The translations under genes and the position numbers were made by a program. The notes beneath the pieces are model-generated. The model was not told the origin of the DNA, searched no databases, and saw only the letters and a program-made list of their open reading frames with translations. From DATJLY01 sp035604195 (lineage in GTDB: Bacteria > Pseudomonadota > Alphaproteobacteria > ATCC43930 > CGMCC-115725), in NCBI GenBank assembly GCA_035604195.1, contig DATNIY010000072.1:1-16606 (forward strand): a stretch of 16,606 nt of DNA. The letters are read 5' to 3'. Position 1 is the stretch's first letter. Every line of letters begins with the position of its first letter. Of this stretch, positions 1 to 6,283 are shown piece by piece.

Positions 1-1
1 G

Positions 2-550
2 GTCGAGGCGCTGATCGCGATGGCCGCAAGCCGGTTGGGCGGCATCGACATTCTCGTCAATAACGCGGCGGCGCCCGGTGGTACCGTTCCGTCAACGAAG
101 ATCGAGCAGGTCTCCGGCGCAAATCTGCTCTTCGACGTGAATGTCAAAGTGGCCGGTTACCTGCGTTCTGCGCGCGCGGCCACGCCGTATCTCGTCAAGA
201 ACGGCTGGGGGCGCATCATCAAAATCGGCGGCGGCGCCGCGCGACGCACCGGCAATTACATCGCTTCGATCCGCAATGTGGCGGTGTCCTCGCTCACCAA
301 GAACCTCGCCGACGAGCTCGGCCCCAAAGGCATCAATGTCGTGGCCGTTCATCCCAGCACGACGCGCGCCGGACAAACGATCGACCCGGCGGTGGAGAAA
401 AGGCTCGCCGCGTCCGTGAGCATCGGCCGCATCGTCGATGCAACGGAAATCGCTTTCGTGGTTGCCTTTCTCGCGTCGCCCAAAAGCGTCGCGATCAACG
501 GTGAAACCATTGCCGCGGGCGGCGGCACGCTCGGACCGATCAATTATTGA
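2..550 (+). CDS. SDR-family protein (3' part), catalytic residues apparently lost
   Basis: The frame is open from the left edge, so the N-terminal NAD(P)-binding GxxxGxG part is missing and the gene is partial. The visible part has the classical short-chain dehydrogenase layout: IDILVNNAAAPGG (the NNAG turn), GRIIKIGGG (normally the strand ending in the catalytic Ser), then SLTKNLADELGPKGINVVAVHP and the C-terminal tail with INGETIAAGGG. Anchoring on SLTK, the positions expected to hold the catalytic Tyr and Lys are Ala and Asn (about bases 263-277, within ASIRN), and the Ser position is Gly. A nearby Tyr (bases 257-259) is two residues out of register. SDR membership is clear; a normal oxidoreductase reaction is doubtful, and substrate is unknown. 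No promoter or partner gene is visible upstream. Confidence 0.85.
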   Translation, partial: VEALIAMAASRLGGIDILVNNAAAPGGTVPSTKIEQVSGANLLFDVNVKVAGYLRSARAATPYLVKNGWGRIIKIGGGAARRTGNYIASIRNVAVSSLTKNLADELGPKGINVVAVHPSTTRAGQTIDPAVEKRLAASVSIGRIVDATEIAFVVAFLASPKSVAINGETIAAGGGTLGPINY

Positions 551-683
551 GTAAGCGCTCGGCGATTGACGCCTAATCTCTTTCCGCCAGTTTCACGACA
601 TGTGCGGAGACCGAATGGTGGCACTTATGACATTCGGGCGTTGAGCGTATCACCTCGCATCCCATACCCTAAGGAGGTCCAAG

Positions 684-893
684 TTGGGTCCACAGGGCAA
701 GTCCCGCGATGTCATCGCTACGTCCGATCATGCACCAAAAGCGGCGGCATGGCGGGCATGGCGGGCATGGTGGCACTTCGCATTCGTGGCACTTGCGGAC
801 TCGCGCGCTCTTTGCTGCCGCTCCCTACCCGGCGTTCGGTCGGCTGCACAAATCAAGGGCCTCGAGGCGTCGGCGCCGACTTGTTGCCCCTGA
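684..893 (+). CDS. Possible small protein, 69 aa, TTG start, unknown function
   Basis: A TTG codon at 684 follows a near-perfect Shine-Dalgarno sequence (TAAGGAGGT, 670-678) at ideal spacing, and the frame stays open for 69 codons. The product is Trp-, Ala- and Cys-rich, with the repeat AWRAWRAWW produced by the underlying 9-bp DNA repeat, and a short hydrophobic segment after it (HFAFVALADSRALCC). I recognise no domain. Third-position composition is only mildly G/C-biased, which is weak for this genome. It could be a genuine small gene or a degraded remnant with a fortuitous ribosome-binding site. Confidence 0.25.
   Translation: MGPQGKSRDVIATSDHAPKAAAWRAWRAWWHFAFVALADSRALCCRSLPGVRSAAQIKGLEASAPTCCP
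747..773. repeat. Three-copy 9-bp tandem repeat
   Basis: The unit GCATGGCGG occurs at 747-755 and 756-764, with a third copy at 765-773 differing by one base (GCATGGTGG). In the 684 frame it encodes A-W-R units. Copy number could vary by slippage without shifting frame, because the unit is a multiple of three. Confidence 0.8.
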
Positions 894-931
894 TAATCCA
901 GCTTCTCGCGCGTGGGTGTCCAGTACGGTCC

Positions 932-945
932 TTGATCTAGATCAG
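932..945. promoter_or_regulatory. FNR/FixK-type operator candidate
   Basis: TTGATCTAGATCAG matches the dyad TTGAT-N4-ATCAA recognised by FNR/Anr/FixK regulators at nine of ten conserved bases. Its centre is 76 bp upstream of the ATG at 1015. If it acts as a class II activator site (centre at -41.5), transcription would start near 980 and the -10 hexamer would fall at 968-973 (GAATCT, a poor match). This suggests oxygen- or redox-controlled expression of the LTxxQ gene. Start site and regulator are inferred. Confidence 0.55.
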
Positions 946-1014
946 GGCGGGCCGGCCAATTTCCGGCGAATCTGCCGATCAGCGGTTGAGCCGCTGTGGG
1001 AAAGGACGATTCCG

Positions 1015-1482
1015 ATGATACGGAAACATGCTAACTGGGCCGCCGCCGTGCTCGTTGTGGCGCTCGCATGCGGTGCCTCCGTCGCTTTGCCGCCGGCCGC
1101 CGCTCAGATGCCGCCTGGCGGGCGGCCGCATGACCGGACCGACGCCATGCCGGGACGTGCGATGGGGCTGCATGTCGAGGGGCATATCGCCTTCCTCAAG
1201 GCCGAGCTTGGTATCAGCGACGCCCAAGCGCCGCTCTGGGACAAGGTCGCGGCCGCAATGCGCGAGGACGTCGCGCGAATGACGCCGGCGATGGCACAAG
1301 CTTGGGACGATAGGCAAAAGCCGGAGACGGCGCTGGCGCACCTCGAGACACGGGCCAAGCTCGCCGCGCTCCGCGCCGACGGCGAGGCACGTTTTCTCGC
1401 TGCCTTCCGGCCGCTCTATGAGTCGCTTTCCGCGGACCAGCGGAAGACCGCCGACGAGCTGTTGGCACATGGTCGTCCCTGA
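1015..1482 (+). CDS. Periplasmic LTxxQ-motif (Spy/CpxP-like) protein
   Basis: The 155-aa product starts at the ATG at 1015, preceded by AAAGGA at 1001-1006. Residues 10-30 form a signal peptide, with likely cleavage after AAA30. The mature part is helical and charged, with a first motif at LGISDAQ (65-71) and the family motif LSADQ at 138-142 near the C-terminus, as in Spy/CpxP-type envelope-stress chaperones. Length fits the family. The same frame is open further upstream to 709, but that extension is low-complexity and lacks a good ribosome-binding site, so the signal-peptide start is preferred. An FNR/FixK-like box upstream suggests low-oxygen control. The small Tyr-rich protein follows 57 bp downstream and may be co-transcribed. 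A chaperone or metal/stress role is inferred from the family. Confidence 0.8.
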   Translation: MIRKHANWAAAVLVVALACGASVALPPAAAQMPPGGRPHDRTDAMPGRAMGLHVEGHIAFLKAELGISDAQAPLWDKVAAAMREDVARMTPAMAQAWDDRQKPETALAHLETRAKLAALRADGEARFLAAFRPLYESLSADQRKTADELLAHGRP

Positions 1483-1539
1483 TCCCGCCCGTGTGGCGGC
1501 AGCGCGTTCGGTGCGCTCCGCCCGCAAAGGAGCGCCCAC

Positions 1540-1824
1540 ATGGCGATAAGACAGTTATCGATCACGCTCGGCGCCGTGCTGTTGGTTTGCACCGGCTGCA
1601 TCGTGGCCCCGCCACCGCTGCCACCGCCCATGGCCGCCACCGCCGTGCCCACCACGACGGCGGCGCCCAATGCGTATCCTTACTATCCCTATTCGCCTTA
1701 TTATTCCTATTACCCTTATTACGACTACCCCTGGTTTGTTGGCCCGGACATCACGATTGGCCTTGGCGGTTGGGACGGCTGGTACGGCCGCGGCCGGGGC
1801 CGCGGCGGCTTTGGCAGGCGTTAG
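1540..1824 (+). CDS. Small secreted Tyr/Pro- and Gly/Arg-rich protein, possible lipoprotein
   Basis: The 94-aa product has a start at 1540 behind a strong AAAGGAG (1526-1532). Residues 1-19 form a hydrophobic signal segment ending in VCTGC; Cys20 could be lipidated, but the -3 residue is Cys rather than the usual Leu, so the lipobox is weak. It is followed by a Pro stretch (24-30), a tyrosine-rich block (46-63, many Y and P) and a Gly/Trp/Arg tail (76-94). I know no function for it; similar low-complexity surface proteins occur in alphaproteobacteria. It sits just after the LTxxQ gene on the same strand, so an envelope role is likely. The coding assignment rests on ribosome-binding site, signal sequence and composition. 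Confidence 0.65.
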   Translation: MAIRQLSITLGAVLLVCTGCIVAPPPLPPPMAATAVPTTTAAPNAYPYYPYSPYYSYYPYYDYPWFVGPDITIGLGGWDGWYGRGRGRGGFGRR

Positions 1825-1983
1825 ACGCCGGCGGCGGCACCTCCTTTGGCGAAGGGCCGCACGCATTTCCGCTTCGGGTCTATCTCGTCATTGCGCGCAC
1901 GCGGTGGTCGCTTCCGCTTCAGCGTCGTCAACGGACCTTCGTAATGGCCGTCGGTTTTTCCGGAAAGTGCCGGATAGCGGAAC

Positions 1984-2694
1984 TCACCGGGCGACGGCAA
2001 TTCCGAGACACTCGGCAACGCGGCGCGCAGTCTGCTCCCGATGCTCCGTCACCATCCGATAGGAAAGCCGCAGTTGCTCCAGCACACTGGGCGGCGCTGA
2101 CTCAGGTGTGCCGCTGCTGAACGGCGGTTCGGGCGCGTAAGCAAGAGAGAGCTGGATGGCCTGTGCAAGCTCGGCGCCGCGCAGATCGGCCGCGACCCGC
2201 AGCGCACCGTCGATGCCCGCCGTGACCCCTGCGGCACACACGATGTTCCCGTCTGTTACGACGCGCTCGTCCACCGGGATGGCGCCGAAGAAAGGAAGGA
2301 GATGCATCGACGCCCAGTGAGTCGTGGCCCGGCGCCCTTTGAGCAGCCCGGCCGCGCCGCAAATCAGCGCACCCGTGCACACTGAAAAAAGGCATCGAAC
2401 CCCGGCTGCCTGATCGCGAATCCACGCAAGCACGTGCTCATCATTCATCAGCGCCTCTTGGCCGAATCCGCCCGGTACATGCAGGAGGTCGAGTTGCGGC
2501 GCTTCCGCCAGCACAGCATCTGGCGTCAAGCGTAAGCCGCGCAAATCCCGCGTTGGAGCGGCAGTCTTGCCGAAAATTCGGTAGGTGGAATTGGGAATGC
2601 GCGACAAGACCTCGAAGGGACCCGTCAAATCGATCTGGTCCAATCCCTCGAACAGCAACGAACCGATCTGGAGGTGGATATCCTGCGCGATCAT
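1984..2694 (-). CDS. DJ-1/PfpI-family protein, isonitrile hydratase-like
   Basis: The 236-aa cytoplasmic protein carries one DJ-1/PfpI domain. The nucleophile elbow is SVCTGAL with Cys106, followed by GLLKGRRATTHW; near the N-terminus is DQIDLTGPFEVL with Asp22. Relative to Pseudomonas putida isonitrile hydratase (catalytic Asp17 and Cys101, known from the family) both residues are present with a constant offset of five. That enzyme hydrates R-N=C to the N-substituted formamide. C-terminal residues about 205-236 extend slightly beyond the usual 228-aa length. The gene is divergent from a GlxA-type regulator which contains a related domain, suggesting that the regulator controls it. No good ribosome-binding site precedes the ATG at 2694, so the start is less certain. 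Other DJ-1-family amidase or hydratase activities remain possible. Confidence 0.82.
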   Translation of the reverse strand: MIAQDIHLQIGSLLFEGLDQIDLTGPFEVLSRIPNSTYRIFGKTAAPTRDLRGLRLTPDAVLAEAPQLDLLHVPGGFGQEALMNDEHVLAWIRDQAAGVRCLFSVCTGALICGAAGLLKGRRATTHWASMHLLPFFGAIPVDERVVTDGNIVCAAGVTAGIDGALRVAADLRGAELAQAIQLSLAYAPEPPFSSGTPESAPPSVLEQLRLSYRMVTEHREQTARRVAECLGIAVAR

Positions 2695-2760
2695 GATGGA
2701 AGGGCCCCGTGCGGACTTGCGATGGACAAGGCCAATCTGCCGTGGCAGGCTGTGGCGGAA

Positions 2761-3753
2761 ATGCCAAATAACCCTCGTTTTCCGCCAAACCCGCCGCGCG
2801 TGATCGAGATCCTCGCGTATCCTGCGGTCCAGTTGCTCGATGTCGCCGGCCCGCTGCAGGTCTTCGCCTCCGCCAACGAGCTTGCTGGCAGGAACGGCGA
2901 GGCACCGCCCTATGCGCCTCGCGTGGTGTCGGCCGGCGCTCCAGTCGTGACCGCCTCCGCCGGGCTGGGACTCGTGGCCGTTCCGCTACCGCGCGCGTGG
3001 ACGGCGCTGGATACACTCCTGGTCGCCGGTGGTCCGGGCGTCCACGTTGCCGCTGCCGATTCGGTGGTGTTGGATTGGGTACGGGCACGGGCGACGCGAG
3101 CGCGGCGAGTTGCTTCGGTCTGCACCGGTGCCTTCCTGCTCGCAGCCGCAGGTTTGCTGAACGGGCGGCGGGCGGCGACGCACTGGATGCAGTGTGCCGA
3201 ACTCGCCCGGCGCTATCCGGCGATTCGAGTGGAGCCGGACCCAATCTTCGTGCGTGACGGTGCGATCTGGACTTCGGCCGGGGTGACGGCCGCGATCGAT
3301 CTGGCGCTGGCACTCGTGGAAGAGGATGTGGGGCGCTCTATGGCCCTTGCTGTGGCGCGCCACCTGGTCATGTTCCTCAAGCGTCCTGGCGGGCAGGCGC
3401 AATTCAGCACCGTCCTGTCGCTTCAGGGCGCGGAGGATCGCTTCGGCGCACTGCACATTTGGATGGCGGGGCGCTTGACCGACGACTTGTCGCTTCCTGC
3501 CTTGGCTCGGAAGGCCGGGATGAGCGAGCGCAGCTTCAGTCGACGCTATGCGGAGGCGACCGGGATCACCCCGGCACGCGCTGTCGAGCGGCTGCGGGTG
3601 GAAGCGGCACGGCGGCTGCTCTCCGATACACGTCTGCCGGTCAAGCGCATCGCCGCACGCTGCGGCTTCGGATCGGAGGAAACACTGCGCCGAAGCTTCG
3701 TGCGCCTGTTGGCTGCGACACCGCAGGATTACAGAGCGAGATTCTGCTGTTGA
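2761..3753 (+). CDS. GlxA-family transcriptional regulator (DJ-1/PfpI + AraC HTH)
   Basis: The 330-aa product has an N-terminal DJ-1/PfpI-like sensor domain (13-200) and a C-terminal AraC/XylS double helix-turn-helix (about 229-328). The sensor keeps SVCTGAF with Cys121 and GLLNGRRAATHW, close to the elbow of the divergent enzyme. The DNA-binding part shows LPALARKAGMSERSFSRRY, TPARAVERLRVEAARRLL and IAARCGFGSEETLRRSFVR, all typical. The ATG at 2761 is chosen because the domain begins soon after; in-frame starts at 2674 (GTG, overlapping the neighbour) and 2722 (ATG) are alternatives, and no start has a strong ribosome-binding site. The ligand is unknown; members of the family sense small nitrogen compounds. 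It probably regulates the adjacent isonitrile hydratase-like gene from the 66-bp shared spacer. Confidence 0.88.
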   Translation: MPNNPRFPPNPPRVIEILAYPAVQLLDVAGPLQVFASANELAGRNGEAPPYAPRVVSAGAPVVTASAGLGLVAVPLPRAWTALDTLLVAGGPGVHVAAADSVVLDWVRARATRARRVASVCTGAFLLAAAGLLNGRRAATHWMQCAELARRYPAIRVEPDPIFVRDGAIWTSAGVTAAIDLALALVEEDVGRSMALAVARHLVMFLKRPGGQAQFSTVLSLQGAEDRFGALHIWMAGRLTDDLSLPALARKAGMSERSFSRRYAEATGITPARAVERLRVEAARRLLSDTRLPVKRIAARCGFGSEETLRRSFVRLLAATPQDYRARFCC

Positions 3754-3769
3754 GTCCGTGATAGGGATA

Positions 3770-3862
3770 AATGAAAGGCAGCGCGACGCAGTTTGTGCGC
3801 CTTGATCAGGTTCTCGGCCTGGCCGCGAGCGTAATAGATGTCGTCCTAAAGCTCCGCGGTCG
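3770..3862 (-). pseudogene. Remnant of an IS1380-family transposase gene
   Basis: Reading the minus strand gives AEL-stop-DDIYYARGQAENLIKAHKL. IS1380-type transposases carry, in their C-terminal catalytic part, a segment of the form LYDDIYCARGQ-EN-IK-HK-, containing the last acidic catalytic residue. Here a TAG replaces the residue after AEL (3846-3848 on the plus strand) and the match decays after HKL, where the family continues toward DRTSC. Only about 30 codons survive and no terminal repeats were recognised. It is a decayed fragment, not an active element. Confidence 0.6.
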
Positions 3863-4004
3863 CGCCAGGACCCAACTTAGGACCCAAACGCATGGCAACG
3901 AGGCGGGACGGGGAGGGACGGGGATCGCAGATGCGGCCCGGAAACGCCGACGAAACCCGACCTTTTGCAACCGTCGGCGGCATCGCGGCACATGCGGTTG
4001 CGAA

Positions 4005-4043
4005 TTTCAGGACCGGTACCTTAAACCGCTCGGCCATCCATCC
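4005..4043 (-). pseudogene. 5' half of a tRNA-Ser gene
   Basis: Read on the minus strand from 4043, the sequence resembles a bacterial tRNA-Ser: a 7-base acceptor strand GGATGGA, then TG, the D-arm GCCGAGCGGTTTAAGG, and the anticodon arm ACCGGT-CCTGAAA with TGA in the anticodon position. Homology stops right after the anticodon loop; the following bases (TTCGC) do not pair with ACCGG and no variable arm, T-arm or 3' acceptor strand follows. The fragment cannot fold into a tRNA. It may be a recombination scar. Confidence 0.55.
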
Positions 4044-4096
4044 GCTTGGCGCGCGTCTTTTAGCACCCGCCGAGGAGGCTCGCGCAACGCCGCCGC

Positions 4097-5293
4097 TCAG
4101 TAATTGGCCGGCGGTTCGAGGCCCAGCGCCTCCTGCCCGACCATCGCCGCGACCGCGTCCCAATTGAGGCTGATGTGCCGGCTGGCCGCGATGGCGTCGC
4201 GCCAGGCGCGATGAACGGGATGGTCGAGAAAGATGCCGCCGATGCCGGTGGCATTGGCGACGGTCTCGATCGCCTGCACGGCGAGCCGCACCGCGAAACC
4301 CTGGCCGCGGCGGATGGTAATGCGCTCCGCCACCGACAAATCCTCGCCCATCCGCAAGGTCGCGAGCGCGGCGCGGTTGTCGCGCAACACGATCGTGGCG
4401 CCCGCATCGGTGGCGGCGAGCGCTTCGGCGACGCGCATTTGCACTGCCGTGAATCCGGCAACCGCGGTCTTGCCTGTGGCGACGCCGCCGCGCGTGGTCC
4501 GCACGCGGGAGGCCGCGATGAAGGACTCGACCGCGCCGGTGGCGGCGCCGATCGCCACCGCGCCCAGGACCGACGGCACGAAGGCCAGCATCGGCAGCCG
4601 GTACATCGGGTTAGCATGGGGAACCGTGCCGGCGACGCGGCACGAGGTCATGCGCGCGAAGGGCAGCACCCGGTGCGCCGGCACGAACACGTCGCGCAGC
4701 ACGATGCTCTTGCTCCCGGTCGCGGCCAGCCCGACCGTGTGCCAATTGTCCTCAATCGCATAATCGCCCGACGGGACCAGGACGAACGACGGCTGGCGCC
4801 CGCCCTCCTGGGGCAGCGCCGCGCCGATCAGCGCCCAATCGGCGATGTCGCAGCCGCTGACGAAGCTCCAGCTGCCGTCGAGGCGGAAGCCTCCCGGCGC
4901 CGCCTCGGCCTGCCCCTGAGGCGCATAGGCGCCGCAGGTGATGGCGTCCTGCGTGCGGCCCCAAATCTCCTCCTGCGCCGCGAGCGGAAAGTTCGCCACC
5001 ATCATGTGCTGTCCCGCCGCGATGGCATAGACCCACGCCGTCGAGGCGCAGGCCGCAGCCAGCGCCATCACGGTTTCGATCAGCAGATCGTAATCCTGCT
5101 CCCAGCCGCCGAAGCGGCGCGGCTGGACCATGCGGAAGAGGCCGGCCGCGCGCAGCTCGCTCGAGGTCTCTGCGGGCACGCGGCGCATGGCCTCGGCAGC
5201 GGCGGCGCGCCCGCTTATGCCGGGCGCCAGCGCGCGCACGCGCGCCATGATCTCGGCGCGCGACGGAGCCTTGCCGCTGCCGTCGCCGGTCAT
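4097..5293 (-). CDS. HsaA-like flavin-dependent monooxygenase (acyl-CoA dehydrogenase fold)
   Basis: The 398-aa protein has the acyl-CoA dehydrogenase fold of group D flavoprotein monooxygenases (HsaA, HpaB/C2-type). Visible features are FRMVQPRRFGGWE (53-65), CASTAWVYAIAAGQH (82-96), the flavin-binding segment GSWSFVSGCDIADWALIGA (140-158), NWHTVGLAATGSKSIVLRDVFVP (183-205), and a C-terminal helical domain ending in VHRAWRDAIAASRHISLNWD. These enzymes hydroxylate phenols or related substrates using reduced FMN/FAD supplied by a separate reductase; none is in the window. It is the last gene of a minus-strand operon, its ATG four bases after the preceding stop. The ribosome-binding site is weak, suggesting translational coupling. 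A true acyl-CoA dehydrogenase role is less likely given the sequence type. Substrate unknown. Confidence 0.83.
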   Translation of the reverse strand: MTGDGSGKAPSRAEIMARVRALAPGISGRAAAAEAMRRVPAETSSELRAAGLFRMVQPRRFGGWEQDYDLLIETVMALAAACASTAWVYAIAAGQHMMVANFPLAAQEEIWGRTQDAITCGAYAPQGQAEAAPGGFRLDGSWSFVSGCDIADWALIGAALPQEGGRQPSFVLVPSGDYAIEDNWHTVGLAATGSKSIVLRDVFVPAHRVLPFARMTSCRVAGTVPHANPMYRLPMLAFVPSVLGAVAIGAATGAVESFIAASRVRTTRGGVATGKTAVAGFTAVQMRVAEALAATDAGATIVLRDNRAALATLRMGEDLSVAERITIRRGQGFAVRLAVQAIETVANATGIGGIFLDHPVHRAWRDAIAASRHISLNWDAVAAMVGQEALGLEPPANY

Positions 5294-5297
5294 GCGC

Positions 5298-6269
5298 TCA
5301 CGGCACGACCGGCAGGAAGCGCCGGGTGAGGATCTCGTCGTCGGCTGGCTCGTGGTCGAGGACGCCCATCGCGACGTAGGAATTCTTGATCAGCGCCAGC
5401 CCCTGCGCGTCGAATTGCCCGTCGAGCGTCATCATCGGCATCTCGAAATCGTAGGCCTTGTTCAGCACCGCCGCGCTTTCGTTCTGGATCGGCATGGCGA
5501 TCTCGGTGGTCTTCTGCTTGTTCGCGTTGATGAAGGCGAGCGAGGCGAAGAAGCCCTTGAGGAATCGGTTAACCAGGTCGGGCTTGTCCGCAACGAGCTG
5601 CTTGTCGGCGAAGATAACATGCGTCACGAAATGCGGCGCGTAGCGCTCCATTCCGACCAGCACGCGTCCTTCGCCGCGCTCCTCGAGCTGGAACCCGTTC
5701 TCGGTCGAGCCCATCATGCCGTCGACCTGGCCCGAGCGCATCGCCGCCGTCTGCGCTGCCGCGTCGCCGATCGCCACCGGCATGATGCCGTCGATGCCCC
5801 AGCCCTCCGTCGTCGCCACCCGCTTCACCAGCCATTCGGTGAGCGAGCCGGTGGTGCTGATCGCGATCAGCTTGCCCTTGAGGTCGGCCACGGTCTTGAT
5901 CGGGGAGCCGGCGGGGAGGGCGATCGAGATGTTGCGCGGCGCGTTGGCGAAAGCGGCGACGGCGACGATCGGCGCACCCTTGACCGCGAACGCCATGGAC
6001 GGGCCGCTGCCGAGGCCGAACTCGATGCTGTTGGCGGCGAGGGCCTGCTGCAGCTTGGCGTCGCCGCCAAACGCGACGATGTCGACGTCGAGGCCGTAGC
6101 GGGCGAAGATGCCCTCATGTACCCCGACATCGACAGCGATGAAGGTCCAGGCGATGCTGACCGCCTTGCCGACATGCACCTTGTCTGCGGCCGACGCGGC
6201 GGCGCTCGACAGGGCCAGGCCTGCCAGCGCCACCGCCGCGATCATTCGTCCCGATCGACGCGCCGCCAT
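5298..6269 (-). CDS. NMT1/SsuA-type ABC transporter substrate-binding protein (second of the operon)
   Basis: The 323-aa product starts at the ATG at 6269, which follows AAGGGG and gives a signal peptide (MAARRSGRMIAAVALAGL..., cleavage near AASA-AD). The mature protein is a periplasmic binding protein of the NMT1/ThiY/SsuA type: AWTFIAVDVGVHEGIFARYG, then GGDAKLQQALAANSIEFGLG, TVADLKGKLIAISTTGSLTEW and AAMRSGQVDGMM, which together outline the two-lobe fold. Related proteins bind sulfonates, nitrate, pyrimidine precursors or aromatic acids such as phthalate. It lies 14 bases after another binding protein and 4 bases before the flavin monooxygenase, so its ligand is probably a substrate of that pathway. 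The frame remains open far upstream on the same strand, but that is out of frame with the preceding binding protein and lacks a signal peptide. Confidence 0.86.
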   Translation of the reverse strand: MAARRSGRMIAAVALAGLALSSAAASAADKVHVGKAVSIAWTFIAVDVGVHEGIFARYGLDVDIVAFGGDAKLQQALAANSIEFGLGSGPSMAFAVKGAPIVAVAAFANAPRNISIALPAGSPIKTVADLKGKLIAISTTGSLTEWLVKRVATTEGWGIDGIMPVAIGDAAAQTAAMRSGQVDGMMGSTENGFQLEERGEGRVLVGMERYAPHFVTHVIFADKQLVADKPDLVNRFLKGFFASLAFINANKQKTTEIAMPIQNESAAVLNKAYDFEMPMMTLDGQFDAQGLALIKNSYVAMGVLDHEPADDEILTRRFLPVVP

Positions 6270-6283
6270 GTCATCGGCCCCTT

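Larger units (their letters stand above)
551..1014. other. Gene-poor spacer upstream of the LTxxQ gene
   Basis: This 464-base stretch lies between the SDR-like gene and the LTxxQ protein gene. It holds a 9-bp tandem repeat (747-773), one possible small gene with a strong ribosome-binding site (684-893) and an FNR/FixK-type box (932-945). Frames open through it have no recognisable domain, and base use is less G/C-biased at third positions than in the catabolic genes. No confident terminator was seen after the SDR-like gene. Confidence 0.6.
3754..4096. other. Scar-like spacer between regulator and catabolic cluster
   Basis: No intact gene is seen in these 343 bases. The stretch contains a broken IS1380-type transposase piece (3770-3862) and the 5' half of a tRNA-Ser-like sequence (4005-4043), both on the minus strand. 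The bases between them (3863-4004) match nothing I recognise. It looks like the junction left by past mobile-element events at the left boundary of the catabolic cluster. Confidence 0.6.

Noticed and set aside
709..1014. Longer N-terminus for the LTxxQ protein
   Set aside because: A clear signal peptide and ribosome-binding site place the start at 1015, and the extension would hide the signal sequence and cover the FNR/FixK-like site.
1501..1517. AGCGC/GCGCT hairpin after the LTxxQ gene
   Set aside because: Only five base pairs and no U-tract; too weak to call a terminator in such G+C-rich DNA.
1825..1983. Possible dispersed repeat between the Tyr-rich gene and the isonitrile hydratase-like gene (several CGCTTC-type words)
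   Set aside because: The words are short and irregular; without a genome copy-number search it cannot be called a repeat.
3801..3809. TTGATCAGG as a second FNR-like half-site
   Set aside because: Only one half is present and it lies inside the transposase remnant coding for NLIK, so it is coincidental.
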